This document shows positions 1-5,269 of a stretch of 9,365 bases of DNA, in pieces. Position 1 is the first letter of the stretch; each line of letters begins with the position of its first letter. Origin of the DNA: Chitinophaga pinensis (GTDB taxonomy: Bacteria; Bacteroidota; Bacteroidia; UKL13-3); the NCBI GenBank assembly GCA_943323675.2, contig CALPIR020000084.1:1-9365 (forward strand). The letters are read 5' to 3'. A model generated the notes under the pieces. It searched no databases. It saw only the letters and a program-made list of their open reading frames with translations, and had not been told where the DNA came from. Both the position numbers and the translations under genes were made by a program.

Positions 1-291
1 AATCATGGCCTTATAATCTTTTACATTTCTGTCGCCATGCATTTCAATAAAATCAGTAAATACATGTTCAACATAATCTAAAGTATAAGGCCTATCTGCA
101 TGACGAGATATTTGTACCCTTTGCCATCCTGTTAGATTTGAATAAATATCTTGCTTAGCCTTTTCTATTTTCTCCTGCAATTCAACAACAGATGCTGTTA
201 AATCGAGCTTGTTTTTTTCGGCTGTTTTTTTAATATTCTCTAGTTGAAGCTCCAATTCTTCAATAGGTTTTTCAAAATCGAAATATGCCAT
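1..291 (-). CDS. accA: Acetyl-CoA carboxylase carboxyltransferase subunit alpha, N-terminal part (runs off the left edge)
   Basis: Translating the minus strand from the ATG at 291-289 gives 97 codons that stay open to base 1. The protein begins MAYFDFEKPIEELELQL and continues through a charged, coiled-coil-like helix (about residues 8-50) into LTGWQRVQISRH, RPYTLDYVEHVF and the MHGDR segment. These are hallmark AccA N-terminal motifs. AccA with AccD forms the carboxyltransferase that moves the carboxyl group from biotin on BCCP to acetyl-CoA, giving malonyl-CoA for fatty-acid synthesis in the cytoplasm. The zinc ribbon is on AccD, so its absence here is expected. About two thirds of the protein, including most of the crotonase-fold catalytic region, lies outside the window. 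The gene is transcribed away from tRNA-Asp, with 263 bp between the two starts. Identification is from recalled family motifs. Confidence 0.93.
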   Translation of the reverse strand, partial: MAYFDFEKPIEELELQLENIKKTAEKNKLDLTASVVELQEKIEKAKQDIYSNLTGWQRVQISRHADRPYTLDYVEHVFTDFIEMHGDRNVKDYKAMI

Positions 292-308
292 AGTTTTATT
301 TGAGGGTG

Positions 309-316
309 CAAAGTAA
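309..316 (-). promoter_or_regulatory. Possible -7 box for accA
   Basis: Read on the minus strand, this stretch is TTACTTTG, one mismatch from the Bacteroidota -7 form TAnnTTTG, and lies 17 nt upstream of the accA ATG. A second overlapping candidate (TAATCTTTG) lies just upstream. No well-spaced -33 box is clear. This is inference from position and partial match only. Confidence 0.25.
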
Positions 317-471
317 CAAAGATTATTCTAAAAAGTAGAAACCAACCAATAGAAGTGCAAGTATTGTTTATAATTGTCCCCCTTGAGGCTTGATGATATA
401 AAAAATTCATACAGTAAAACAGCGTATTGCAAATTAATCTTTCATTTTTAAACTTTTTTTTGGCCAATGTA

Positions 472-501
472 TTGACAAAATAATATTTTAACCTACATTT
501 G
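472..501 (+). promoter_or_regulatory. Promoter of tRNA-Asp (Bacteroidota type)
   Basis: TACATTTG at 494-501 matches the Bacteroidota primary-sigma -7 consensus TAnnTTTG exactly. A TTG at 472-474, inside TATTGACA, sits 19 nt upstream as the -33 element. Transcription would start near 506-510, leaving a leader of about 45 nt before the mature tRNA. The rest of the accA-tRNA gap (292-471) shows no convincing gene or RNA. Confidence 0.65.
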
Positions 502-554
502 CACACCTTATAAGGAAAACAAATCGTAAGAAATGTTAACTTTATAAATGAAAC

Positions 555-628
555 GGTGCGGTAGTTCAGCTGGTTAGAATACCTGCCTGTCACGCAGGGG
601 GTCGCGGGTTCGAGTCCCGTCCGCACCG
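555..628 (+). tRNA. trnD: tRNA-Asp (anticodon GTC)
   Basis: A complete 74-nt cloverleaf can be folded. The acceptor stem GGTGCGG (555-561) pairs with CCGCACC (621-627). The D arm starts at GTTC (564-567). The anticodon stem CCTGC/GCAGG (582-586/594-598) encloses CT-GTC-AC, with anticodon GTC at 589-591. The T arm GCGGG-TTCGAGT-CCCGT spans 604-620, with one G-T pair at its outer end. G628 is the discriminator, a known tRNA-Asp identity base. The CCA tail is not encoded (CAA follows), so it must be added after transcription. The 3' part from base 601 is repeated, in damaged form, at 911-950 beyond the neighbouring nuclease gene. Confidence 0.97.
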
Positions 629-657
629 CAAAGCCACTCAAGTCGAGTGGCTTTTTT
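601..657 (+). repeat. Direct repeat, left copy: tRNA-Asp 3' end plus terminator
   Basis: This copy covers the T arm, acceptor 3' strand, discriminator and terminator hairpin of the intact tRNA gene. Bases 601-611 are identical to 911-921. Bases 618-657 match 938-977 at 39 of 40 positions, the only difference being C644 against T964 in the terminator loop. Between the matching blocks the left copy has the normal T-loop and T-stem (GAGTCC), whereas the right copy carries a palindrome. The nuclease gene lies between the two copies. Confidence 0.93.
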
Positions 658-660
658 TTT
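631..660 (+). terminator. Intrinsic terminator of tRNA-Asp
   Basis: The 9-bp stem AAGCCACTC (631-639) pairs with GAGTGGCTT (645-653) around an AAGTC loop. A run of nine T follows the C at 651. The hairpin begins two bases after the discriminator and CA. The same terminator recurs at 951-977. Confidence 0.93.
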
Positions 661-664
661 GATT

Positions 665-910
665 ATGCATTTCTTTTATATTTTATACTCACAAGCATTT
701 GATTCATTTTACATCGGTTATACTAAACAACCCGATGTAAGATTGGAGCAGCATAACCTCGGTTTAACAAAATCTACTAATGCGAAAAGACCTTGGGTGA
801 TGGTTTATAAAGAAGAGTTTGAGAATCAAATTGACGCTTTAAGAAGAGAAAAGTTTCTTAAAGCCCAAAGAAATAAACCGTTTTACAAGAAACTTACCGG
901 ATTATTATAA
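665..910 (+). CDS. Small GIY-YIG nuclease (URI/YhbQ-like)
   Basis: The 81-residue product is one GIY-YIG nuclease domain with almost nothing else. FFYILYS (residues 3-9) holds the first motif, with Tyr5, and FYIGYT (15-20) the second, with Tyr16. VRLEQHN (25-31) supplies the conserved Arg26, and LRREKFLK (59-66) supplies Glu62, the expected metal ligand. The spacing of Tyr16, Arg26 and Glu62 fits the family, so the nuclease looks catalytically intact. KSTNAKRPWVMVYKEEF is the usual core of the small stand-alone group. No DNA-binding tail is visible. The ATG at 665 is preferred because family proteins start next to the FYILYS strand. Upstream GTG 647 and TTG 659 lie inside the tRNA terminator. 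No Shine-Dalgarno or promoter lies between the terminator and the ATG. The gene is enclosed by duplicated tRNA-Asp ends, which suggests a homing or element-mobilising nuclease, but the target is unknown. A structure-specific repair role is the alternative. Confidence 0.88.
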   Translation: MHFFYILYSQAFDSFYIGYTKQPDVRLEQHNLGLTKSTNAKRPWVMVYKEEFENQIDALRREKFLKAQRNKPFYKKLTGLL

Positions 911-921
911 GTCGCGGGTTC

Positions 922-937
922 CCCCGAGTACTCGGGG
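922..937. repeat. Perfect 16-bp palindrome inside the displaced tRNA fragment
   Basis: CCCCGAGTACTCGGGG equals its own reverse complement and is flanked by a single C on each side. It replaces the T-loop and 3' T-stem sequence. The central GAGT could be the GAGT of the original T-loop, with CCCC added on its left and CC replaced by ACTCGGGG on its right. It is far more GC-rich than its surroundings. As RNA it would form a tight hairpin just upstream of the terminator. Its form resembles short GC-rich repetitive palindromes seen in bacterial genomes, but whether it recurs in this genome cannot be judged here. Confidence 0.9.
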
Positions 938-950
938 CGTCCGCACCGCA

Positions 951-977
951 AAGCCACTCAAGTTGAGTGGCTTTTTT
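951..977 (+). terminator. Intrinsic terminator after the GIY-YIG gene
   Basis: This duplicated copy of the tRNA terminator has stem AAGCCACTC (951-959) and GAGTGGCTT (965-973), with T-run 972-977. The C-to-T change at 964 allows an extra A960-T964 pair, closing the loop to AGT. The T-run is six rather than nine. It should end any read-through transcript carrying the nuclease gene and insulate the downstream msrC-MFS unit. Confidence 0.85.
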
Positions 978-988
978 ACGCCACATTA

Positions 989-1016
989 TTGAGTCTTAAA
1001 CCCATTTTTTATATTG
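989..1016 (+). promoter_or_regulatory. Possible promoter for the msrC-MFS pair
   Basis: A TTG at 989-991 is followed after 18 nt by TATATTG (1010-1016), one base short of TAnnTTTG. Transcription would start about 20 nt before the ATG at 1044. Another weak box, TAGTATTG, lies at 1028-1035. Because a terminator lies directly upstream, some promoter must exist in 978-1043. Confidence 0.35.
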
Positions 1017-1043
1017 AAACAATTACTTAGTATTGTTTTCATC

Positions 1044-1526
1044 ATGGCAGAAGAATTATTTATCCCATCAACCCAAACTAAAACAGAAAAATACGAGGCG
1101 CTTTTGCCACAAATTAAAGCCTTAATAAGTGGAGAAAAGAACTTAATAGCTAATTTGGCAAATATTGGTGCTGCACTAAAACAAACGTTTAACTGGTGGT
1201 GGGTTGGATTTTATTGGGTTGAAAATAACGAGTTGGTTTTAGGGCCTTTTCAAGGCCCGATTGCATGTACGCGCATTGCAAAAGGAAAAGGAGTTTGTGG
1301 CACATCGTGGTTAAATCAACAAACCATTGTTGTACCTGATGTAGAAAAATTTCCCGGACACATTGCATGCAGTGCGGCCAGTAAAAGCGAAATTGTAATT
1401 CCGATAATTAAAAACAACAGTGTGGTTGGAGTACTTGATTGCGATAGCGAACATTTAAATCACTTTGATGAAACCGACAAAATATTTCTTGAACAACTGA
1501 GCGTAACAATAGCAGATTTAACATGA
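1044..1526 (+). CDS. msrC: Free methionine-(R)-sulfoxide reductase (GAF-domain fRMsr)
   Basis: The 160-residue protein is a single GAF domain of the fRMsr family, which reduces free (not protein-bound) methionine-R-sulfoxide in the cytoplasm using thioredoxin. The signature is plain: GPFQGPIACTRI with Cys75, GKGVCGTSW with Cys85, and PDVEKFPGHIACSAASKSE with Cys109. The Cys spacings of 10 and 24 residues are those of the E. coli and yeast enzymes, so the catalytic and resolving cysteines are all present. SEIVIPI and GVLDCDSEHLNHFDETD complete the fold. The start chosen is ATG 1044. The in-frame TTG at 1014 would add ten hydrophobic residues not expected in the family and would overlap the likely promoter. 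The stop codon overlaps the ATG of the next gene (ATGA), so the two genes are translationally coupled. Confidence 0.93.
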   Translation: MAEELFIPSTQTKTEKYEALLPQIKALISGEKNLIANLANIGAALKQTFNWWWVGFYWVENNELVLGPFQGPIACTRIAKGKGVCGTSWLNQQTIVVPDVEKFPGHIACSAASKSEIVIPIIKNNSVVGVLDCDSEHLNHFDETDKIFLEQLSVTIADLT

Positions 1527-2746
1527 GCAATAAATTATCAGACAATAAAAAATTATACAGCCTGATTGCAGTTGCTGCGCTTGGCTATTTTGTTGACATT
1601 TACGACTTGATTGTATTTAATGTGGTTAAAAACGAAAGCCTTAAGGCCATTGGCATTTCAGGCGAAGCATTAAAAAACAGCGAAATTTATTTGTTTAATG
1701 TGCAGATGACAGGCATGCTATTGGGTGGCATATTGTGGGGCGTATTAGGCGATAAAAAGGGTCGAATTTCAGTGTTATTTGGTTCTATATTTTTATACTC
1801 ATTTGCTAATATAGCCAACGCCTTTGTTACGACCTTGGATGGATATGCGATGTGGAGATTTATAGCAGGGCTGGGACTTGCAGGGGAACTTGGGGCTGGT
1901 ATTACTTTGGTAAGCGAAAGTATGCATAAAGACAAGCGCGGATACGGAACGATGATAATAGTAACTTTTGGTGCCTTAGGAGCAGTGGTTGCTGGCTTAG
2001 TTGGTAAAAACTTTGGATGGCAAACCACATACATTACTGGTGGATGTATGGGCTTAGCATTGCTATTATTAAGAGCTGGTGCTTTTGAAAGCGGCATGTA
2101 CAAACAAGCAGTTGAAAACACTTCAATAAAGCGTGGCAACTTTTTTATGTTATTCAGTTCAAACAAAATATTTTTTAAATACCTGGCCTGTATTGGAATA
2201 GGGTTACCCGTGTGGTATGTGATTGGCGTTTTGATTAACCTAAGTAACCGATTTGCCGCCAATAATGGTGTGCAAGTTGATGTCGCAGATTGTGTGATGT
2301 TTGCTTACTTGGGTCTATCAGTTGGCGATTTATTAAGTGGATTACTAAGCCAGATGATGAAGAGCCGAAAAAAGGTGGTGATGATCTATTTAACTACTTG
2401 CCTAATACTATCATTAATCTATTTATTTGTAGGTGCAAATAGTGTTACCTACTACAAAATCATGAGTTTTTTATTAGGAGCAGCAACTGGCTATTGGGCA
2501 TTGTTTGTAACCATTGCCAGTGAGCAGTTTGGTACTAACATAAGAAGTACAGTAACCAATACCGTACCGAACTTTGTAAGAGGTGCAGTAGTACCAATTA
2601 CCTTAAGTTTTAAATGGCTAAGCGAAAGTTACAGCATTACTACTGCGGCTATTATTGTTGGTGTGGTTTGTAGTTTCATTGCATTATTAAGCACTTGGTA
2701 TATTGATGAAACTTTTAGTAAAGATTTAAACTACAATGAGGAATAA
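1523..2746 (+). CDS. Major facilitator superfamily transporter, 12 TM segments
   Basis: The 407-residue hydrophobic protein has the MFS layout. TM1 contains YFVDIYDLIVF (residues 22-32), an acidic motif seen in metabolite:H+ symporters. The loop between TM2 and TM3 carries the signature GVLGDKKGRISVL (73-85). TM4 contains WRFIAGLGLAGELGAG (111-126). A basic stretch, MKSRKK (279-284), marks a cytoplasmic loop in the second half. EQFGTNIRSTVTN (334-346) corresponds to the second-half ELFPTxxRxT-type loop of sugar- and metabolite-transporter relatives. It ends with a short hydrophilic tail. The protein should act in the inner membrane as a proton-coupled symporter or exporter. The substrate cannot be read from the sequence. 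The ATGA overlap with the fRMsr gene shows a shared transcript, so methionine sulfoxide or another amino acid is a conceivable substrate, but this is speculation from context. Confidence 0.88.
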   Translation: MSNKLSDNKKLYSLIAVAALGYFVDIYDLIVFNVVKNESLKAIGISGEALKNSEIYLFNVQMTGMLLGGILWGVLGDKKGRISVLFGSIFLYSFANIANAFVTTLDGYAMWRFIAGLGLAGELGAGITLVSESMHKDKRGYGTMIIVTFGALGAVVAGLVGKNFGWQTTYITGGCMGLALLLLRAGAFESGMYKQAVENTSIKRGNFFMLFSSNKIFFKYLACIGIGLPVWYVIGVLINLSNRFAANNGVQVDVADCVMFAYLGLSVGDLLSGLLSQMMKSRKKVVMIYLTTCLILSLIYLFVGANSVTYYKIMSFLLGAATGYWALFVTIASEQFGTNIRSTVTNTVPNFVRGAVVPITLSFKWLSESYSITTAAIIVGVVCSFIALLSTWYIDETFSKDLNYNEE

Positions 2747-2770
2747 ATATTAAAACAACACCGGTAATGA

Positions 2771-2815
2771 GATAAAAAAAACGCGCGGAGCTTTGCTCCG
2801 CGCGTTTTTTTTATC
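2771..2815. terminator. Bidirectional terminator between MFS and htrA genes
   Basis: This is a perfect 45-bp inverted repeat: 21-bp arms (2771-2791 and 2795-2815) with a TTT loop. The GC core ACGCGCGGAGC is flanked by eight A on one side and eight T on the other, so it can terminate transcripts from both strands. It lies 24 bp after the MFS stop and 19 bp after the htrA stop, exactly where convergent genes need it. Confidence 0.95.
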
Positions 2816-2834
2816 AATACTATATTATTCGGTT

Positions 2835-4289
2835 TTATTTCAACCCTACACCATAAAACCCTTTGCTACCATCGGGATTTATACCGCCTAATAAAACACC
2901 TTCTCCTGCATTATCTAAAGCTGTTTTTACTTCACTTGGTGTGGCTACAGGACGCTTATCGATACTTGTTATGATAAATCCAACAGGCACTCCTGCTTTT
3001 TTCAAAATACTTTTATCGGCAACTTTTTTCACCCTAACCCCATTGGGTATCTTTAACTTCAATCGGTCCTCACGGTTTACCGTTTCAAACTCGGCATCTA
3101 AAACCTTATTAATTTCGAGTTTTTCCGTTTTAACTAGGCCCGTTTTTCCCTCTTTATTTTTAAGCACTGCCTCAAAGTTCATTTCTTTGTTATCTCGCAA
3201 TACTGTTAATTTAACCTTATCACCGGGACTACGCTTACCAACTTGTTCTTGTAATTCGCTGCTGCTATTAACAACCATATCCTCCACTTTAATAATCACA
3301 TCTCCATCTTTAACACCTGCATCTTCTGCGCTGCTATTGGGATTTACTTTGGCCACGTATACTCCGCGCACTTCTCGTAATCCTTCTTTATCAGCTAACT
3401 GGCTATTAACATCCTGAATACTCACACCCAAAAAACCACGTTGAACTGCTCCATATTTAGTTAAATCACCAATTATTTTTTTCATTAAATTAGCTGGCAC
3501 GGCAAAAGCATAACCGGCATACTGACCAGTTTGACTTGCAATTGCGGTATTAATGCCCACCAATTTACCATCAGAAGTAACCAATGCGCCACCACTGTTA
3601 CCTGGATTTACAGCCGCATCGGTCTGAATGAAACTTTCAATACTGTATTGGCTTTCCGGATTACGTGCATCACGCAATAAATTTAAATTACGCCCTTTTG
3701 CACTTACAATGCCTGCTGTTACGGTACTAGTTAAATTAAAAGGATTTCCAACTGCCAATACCCATTGTCCTACTTTTACATCATCACTATTACCAACAAC
3801 AGCATAAGGTAAATTTGATTCGTCAATACGTAATAAAGCTAAGTCAGTGTTAGGGTCATTACCTAACAACTCAGCATTGTACTCGCGCTTATCATTTAAT
3901 ATTACCCTAATTTGGCTTGCCCCATCAATTACGTGGTTATTGGTAACAATGTATCCATCAGGACTAATAATAACACCACTACCAGAACCACTTCTAGGGG
4001 CATTAGGCATTTCAAAACCGGGACCAAATAAATCAAAAGGGTTCATTTGTTGTTGTCTATCTTGTTGTTTGGGTTCAATAGTGGTAACAATATGAACGAC
4101 TGTTGGTGTAACCAAATCGGCCACATCTACAAAGTCGGGTCGACTGCCTGACTCGTTTAAACTGGCATATCTTGCCATGTGATTTGCTGAAAAAGTGTCA
4201 GCATGTTTGTCATCAATTAATGTTGTAATACCGACAGCCACAAGTCCTCCGAGGCTTGCAGCGGCAAATAATCCTAAGTGATTTTTCAT
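2835..4289 (-). CDS. htrA: HtrA/Deg-family periplasmic serine protease with two PDZ domains
   Basis: The 484-residue protein starts with a basic and hydrophobic segment (MKNHLGLFAA to about residue 26) that acts as a signal peptide or membrane anchor, so the protease should work in the periplasm. The trypsin-like domain spans about residues 55-275. The triad is visible as His119 in TNNHVID, Asp149 in NTDLALL, and Ser232 in NPGNSGGAL. A Q/M-rich stretch followed by NPFDLFGPGFEMP (about 75-97) occupies the LA-loop position typical of Deg proteins. PDZ1 (about 284-378) begins GFLGVSIQDV, and PDZ2 (about 410-480) contains NGVRVKKVADKS and KKAGVPVGFIITSID. Such enzymes degrade or refold misfolded envelope proteins under heat or oxidative stress. 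Length is normal for the family. DegP versus DegQ type cannot be separated here. The gene is convergent with the MFS gene and divergent from the membrane-protein gene upstream. Confidence 0.95.
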   Translation of the reverse strand: MKNHLGLFAAASLGGLVAVGITTLIDDKHADTFSANHMARYASLNESGSRPDFVDVADLVTPTVVHIVTTIEPKQQDRQQQMNPFDLFGPGFEMPNAPRSGSGSGVIISPDGYIVTNNHVIDGASQIRVILNDKREYNAELLGNDPNTDLALLRIDESNLPYAVVGNSDDVKVGQWVLAVGNPFNLTSTVTAGIVSAKGRNLNLLRDARNPESQYSIESFIQTDAAVNPGNSGGALVTSDGKLVGINTAIASQTGQYAGYAFAVPANLMKKIIGDLTKYGAVQRGFLGVSIQDVNSQLADKEGLREVRGVYVAKVNPNSSAEDAGVKDGDVIIKVEDMVVNSSSELQEQVGKRSPGDKVKLTVLRDNKEMNFEAVLKNKEGKTGLVKTEKLEINKVLDAEFETVNREDRLKLKIPNGVRVKKVADKSILKKAGVPVGFIITSIDKRPVATPSEVKTALDNAGEGVLLGGINPDGSKGFYGVGLK

Positions 4290-4311
4290 CTGCTACTAAA
4301 TTTTTTTTTTG

Positions 4312-4331
4312 GTTTGAAATTGTTTTCAAAC
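4312..4331. repeat. Inverted repeat upstream of htrA
   Basis: GTTTGAAA (4312-4319) and TTTCAAAC (4324-4331) form perfect 8-bp arms around TTGT, centred about 32 bp upstream of the htrA ATG. It follows a T-run on the plus strand, so it is not oriented as a terminator for either neighbour. A protein-binding dyad or a 5'-UTR hairpin controlling htrA is possible. No clear Bacteroidota promoter for htrA was found in 4290-4427. Confidence 0.35.
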
Positions 4332-4404
4332 AGCGTTCCAGTTTTTTTATTTCAGGAAATTAACGCGAGCATCAAAATTTTATTTTACCGTTCAAAAATT
4401 TGTA

Positions 4405-4412
4405 CAACTTTG
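4405..4412 (+). promoter_or_regulatory. Possible -7 box for the membrane protein-dapF unit
   Basis: CAACTTTG, followed by CAAAGG, is one mismatch from TAnnTTTG and sits 15 nt before the ATG at 4428. It would give a very short leader. No convincing -33 box is seen. Confidence 0.35.
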
Positions 4413-4427
4413 CAAAGGCAAACACAT

Positions 4428-5267
4428 ATGGGAAATTCACCACACGATTCACACCAATTTTATTTTGAACGTTACCTGCGAAATAAATTGTCGGGGAGCG
4501 AAAAATCGCAATTGGAAGAGCGTTTAGCAAACGATAAAGAATTAAATCAGGCTTTTGAACACTATAAATCAAACCGCAAAAGCTTCCTAAAAGAACTTAT
4601 TTCTGAGCATGACAGCGGCCCCAAAAGAAGTAGATTAGCAAATGTCTTTTACTTAACAATAACAATAGTTGGAATAGCCGTTGCTACTAATTACTACTTA
4701 GAAAACCGCTCGCTTAAAGAAGAACTAAACAGGGACAAAAAACTAATTAAAAGGCTCGTATCATACATTCCTTTTGTAGGCAAAAAAATGATTAAAGATA
4801 GTAATGAGTTCGTTTCCACGGTAACCAAAAATAAAACTATCAATGACAACAAAACATTAAACATTATAACAGACCAGAACGACTCCTCATTAGTGGATAA
4901 AGAAACCTTAGACGAATTATTATTTGACACCATTTTAATTCCAATTAAAAGAAGTTACTATGAAGAAAAACTTTCATTTTATTTAAATGAATTGGACAGC
5001 ACACTACTAGCAACTGAGGTTCAACAATTGGTTTATAAAAACAGCTTTAAATATGATATCAAATATAAAAGCTCACCTATAAGCGTGTCTTTTTGGAATT
5101 CAGCGGAGCTTGGCAGTACATATCGCTTCGATGGTAATAATTTAAACATTACCGGAATAAAACCTCCTTATCAGCTTTTATTATTAAAGGATGAAGGTGA
5201 GTTAATTTGGATTGAAGCAGAAAGAGAAATCATTTTACTTTCCGATAACCAAATACATAATTACTAA
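4428..5267 (+). CDS. Single-pass membrane protein with anti-sigma-like N-terminus; function unknown
   Basis: I do not recognise a named family for this 279-residue protein. The N-terminal cytoplasmic part (about 1-60) is helical and has the pattern FYFERYLRNKLSGSEKSQLEERLANDKELN, cut here as FERYLRNKLSG (13-23) and LEERLANDKEL (29-39). This resembles the N-termini of Bacteroidota anti-sigma-type proteins but without zinc ligands. One TM helix follows (VFYLTITIVGIAVATNYYL, 73-91). Next come a charged helix (LENRSLKEELNRDKK) and a hydrophilic linker. A C-terminal domain (about 180-275) contains SVSFWNSAELGSTYRFDGNNL, cut here as VSFWNSAELG (210-219), and a hydrophobic strand PYQLLLLKDEGELIWIEAE (257-275). 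I have seen a similar FW...Y...L pattern at the C-termini of uncharacterised Bacteroidota membrane proteins, but this is recollection. The ATG at 4428 was preferred over one at 4278, which would overlap the htrA start. Two bases separate the stop from dapF, so they share a transcript. Confidence 0.75.
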   Translation: MGNSPHDSHQFYFERYLRNKLSGSEKSQLEERLANDKELNQAFEHYKSNRKSFLKELISEHDSGPKRSRLANVFYLTITIVGIAVATNYYLENRSLKEELNRDKKLIKRLVSYIPFVGKKMIKDSNEFVSTVTKNKTINDNKTLNIITDQNDSSLVDKETLDELLFDTILIPIKRSYYEEKLSFYLNELDSTLLATEVQQLVYKNSFKYDIKYKSSPISVSFWNSAELGSTYRFDGNNLNITGIKPPYQLLLLKDEGELIWIEAEREIILLSDNQIHNY

Positions 5268-5269
5268 TC

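Larger units (their letters stand above)
601..910 (+). mobile_element. Putative minimal tRNA-targeted GIY-YIG element (about 310 bp)
   Basis: The unit runs from the start of the left tRNA-Asp 3' repeat (601) to the base before the equivalent point in the right repeat (911). It holds a fresh tRNA 3' end, its terminator and one GIY-YIG nuclease gene. The right repeat begins directly after the nuclease stop codon (908-910). Such an arrangement, intact tRNA on one side and a displaced 3' fragment on the other, is the classic footprint of integration into a tRNA gene. No integrase, transposase or terminal inverted repeat is present, so insertion by the nuclease followed by recombinational repair, or a local duplication, are both possible. 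The exact ends cannot be fixed within the repeats. Calling it mobile is inference. Confidence 0.55.
911..977 (+). repeat. Direct repeat, right copy: displaced tRNA-Asp 3' fragment plus terminator
   Basis: The fragment starts immediately after the nuclease stop codon with GTCGCGGGTTC, as in the tRNA T arm. It breaks into a 16-bp palindrome, then resumes with CGTCCGCACCGCA (T-stem end, acceptor 3' strand, discriminator) and the terminator. It lacks the acceptor 5' strand, D arm and anticodon arm, and its T arm is destroyed, so it cannot be a tRNA. The near-perfect match to the left copy outside the palindrome implies a recent duplication or ongoing conversion. It may be the original 3' end of the host tRNA gene, pushed downstream when the element supplied a new one. 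Confidence 0.9.

Noticed and set aside
240..641. Minus-strand open frame of 133 codons across the tRNA-Asp region
   Set aside because: It is the antisense of the tRNA and its promoter, and its start overlaps the real accA start. The GLEPATPCVTG-like peptide is a familiar artefact of antisense tRNA translation.
647..664. Longer GIY-YIG protein starting at GTG 647
   Set aside because: The start would lie inside the terminator hairpin, and the extra residues MAFFLI are translated hairpin and T-run. The ATG at 665 fits family starts.
911..950. A second tRNA-Asp gene
   Set aside because: Only the 3' part is present, the acceptor 5' strand, D arm and anticodon arm are missing, and the T arm is broken by the palindrome.
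601..977. Insertion sequence, CRISPR or integron cassette as explanation of the repeats
   Set aside because: There is no transposase or integrase, no terminal inverted repeats at the ends, only two repeat copies, and the repeat is recognisably tRNA plus terminator.
1014..1043. TTG start for the fRMsr gene
   Set aside because: It adds ten hydrophobic residues outside the conserved domain and overlaps the likely promoter. The ATG at 1044 is standard.
1687..2262. Minus-strand frame of 191 codons inside the MFS gene
   Set aside because: Shadow of the transporter, proline-rich and without recognisable motifs.
2863..4095. Two plus-strand frames antisense to htrA (2863-3417 and 3847-4095)
   Set aside because: Low-complexity S/T/L/P-rich shadows of a well-supported protease gene.
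4300..4331. Intrinsic terminator formed by the T-run and inverted repeat
   Set aside because: The T-run precedes the hairpin on the plus strand, and on the minus strand the hairpin is followed by A rather than T, so neither orientation is correct.
4278..4427. Longer form of the membrane protein starting at 4278
   Set aside because: It would overlap the htrA start and encode a 50-residue extension over the intergenic T-run and promoter region, with no domain similarity.
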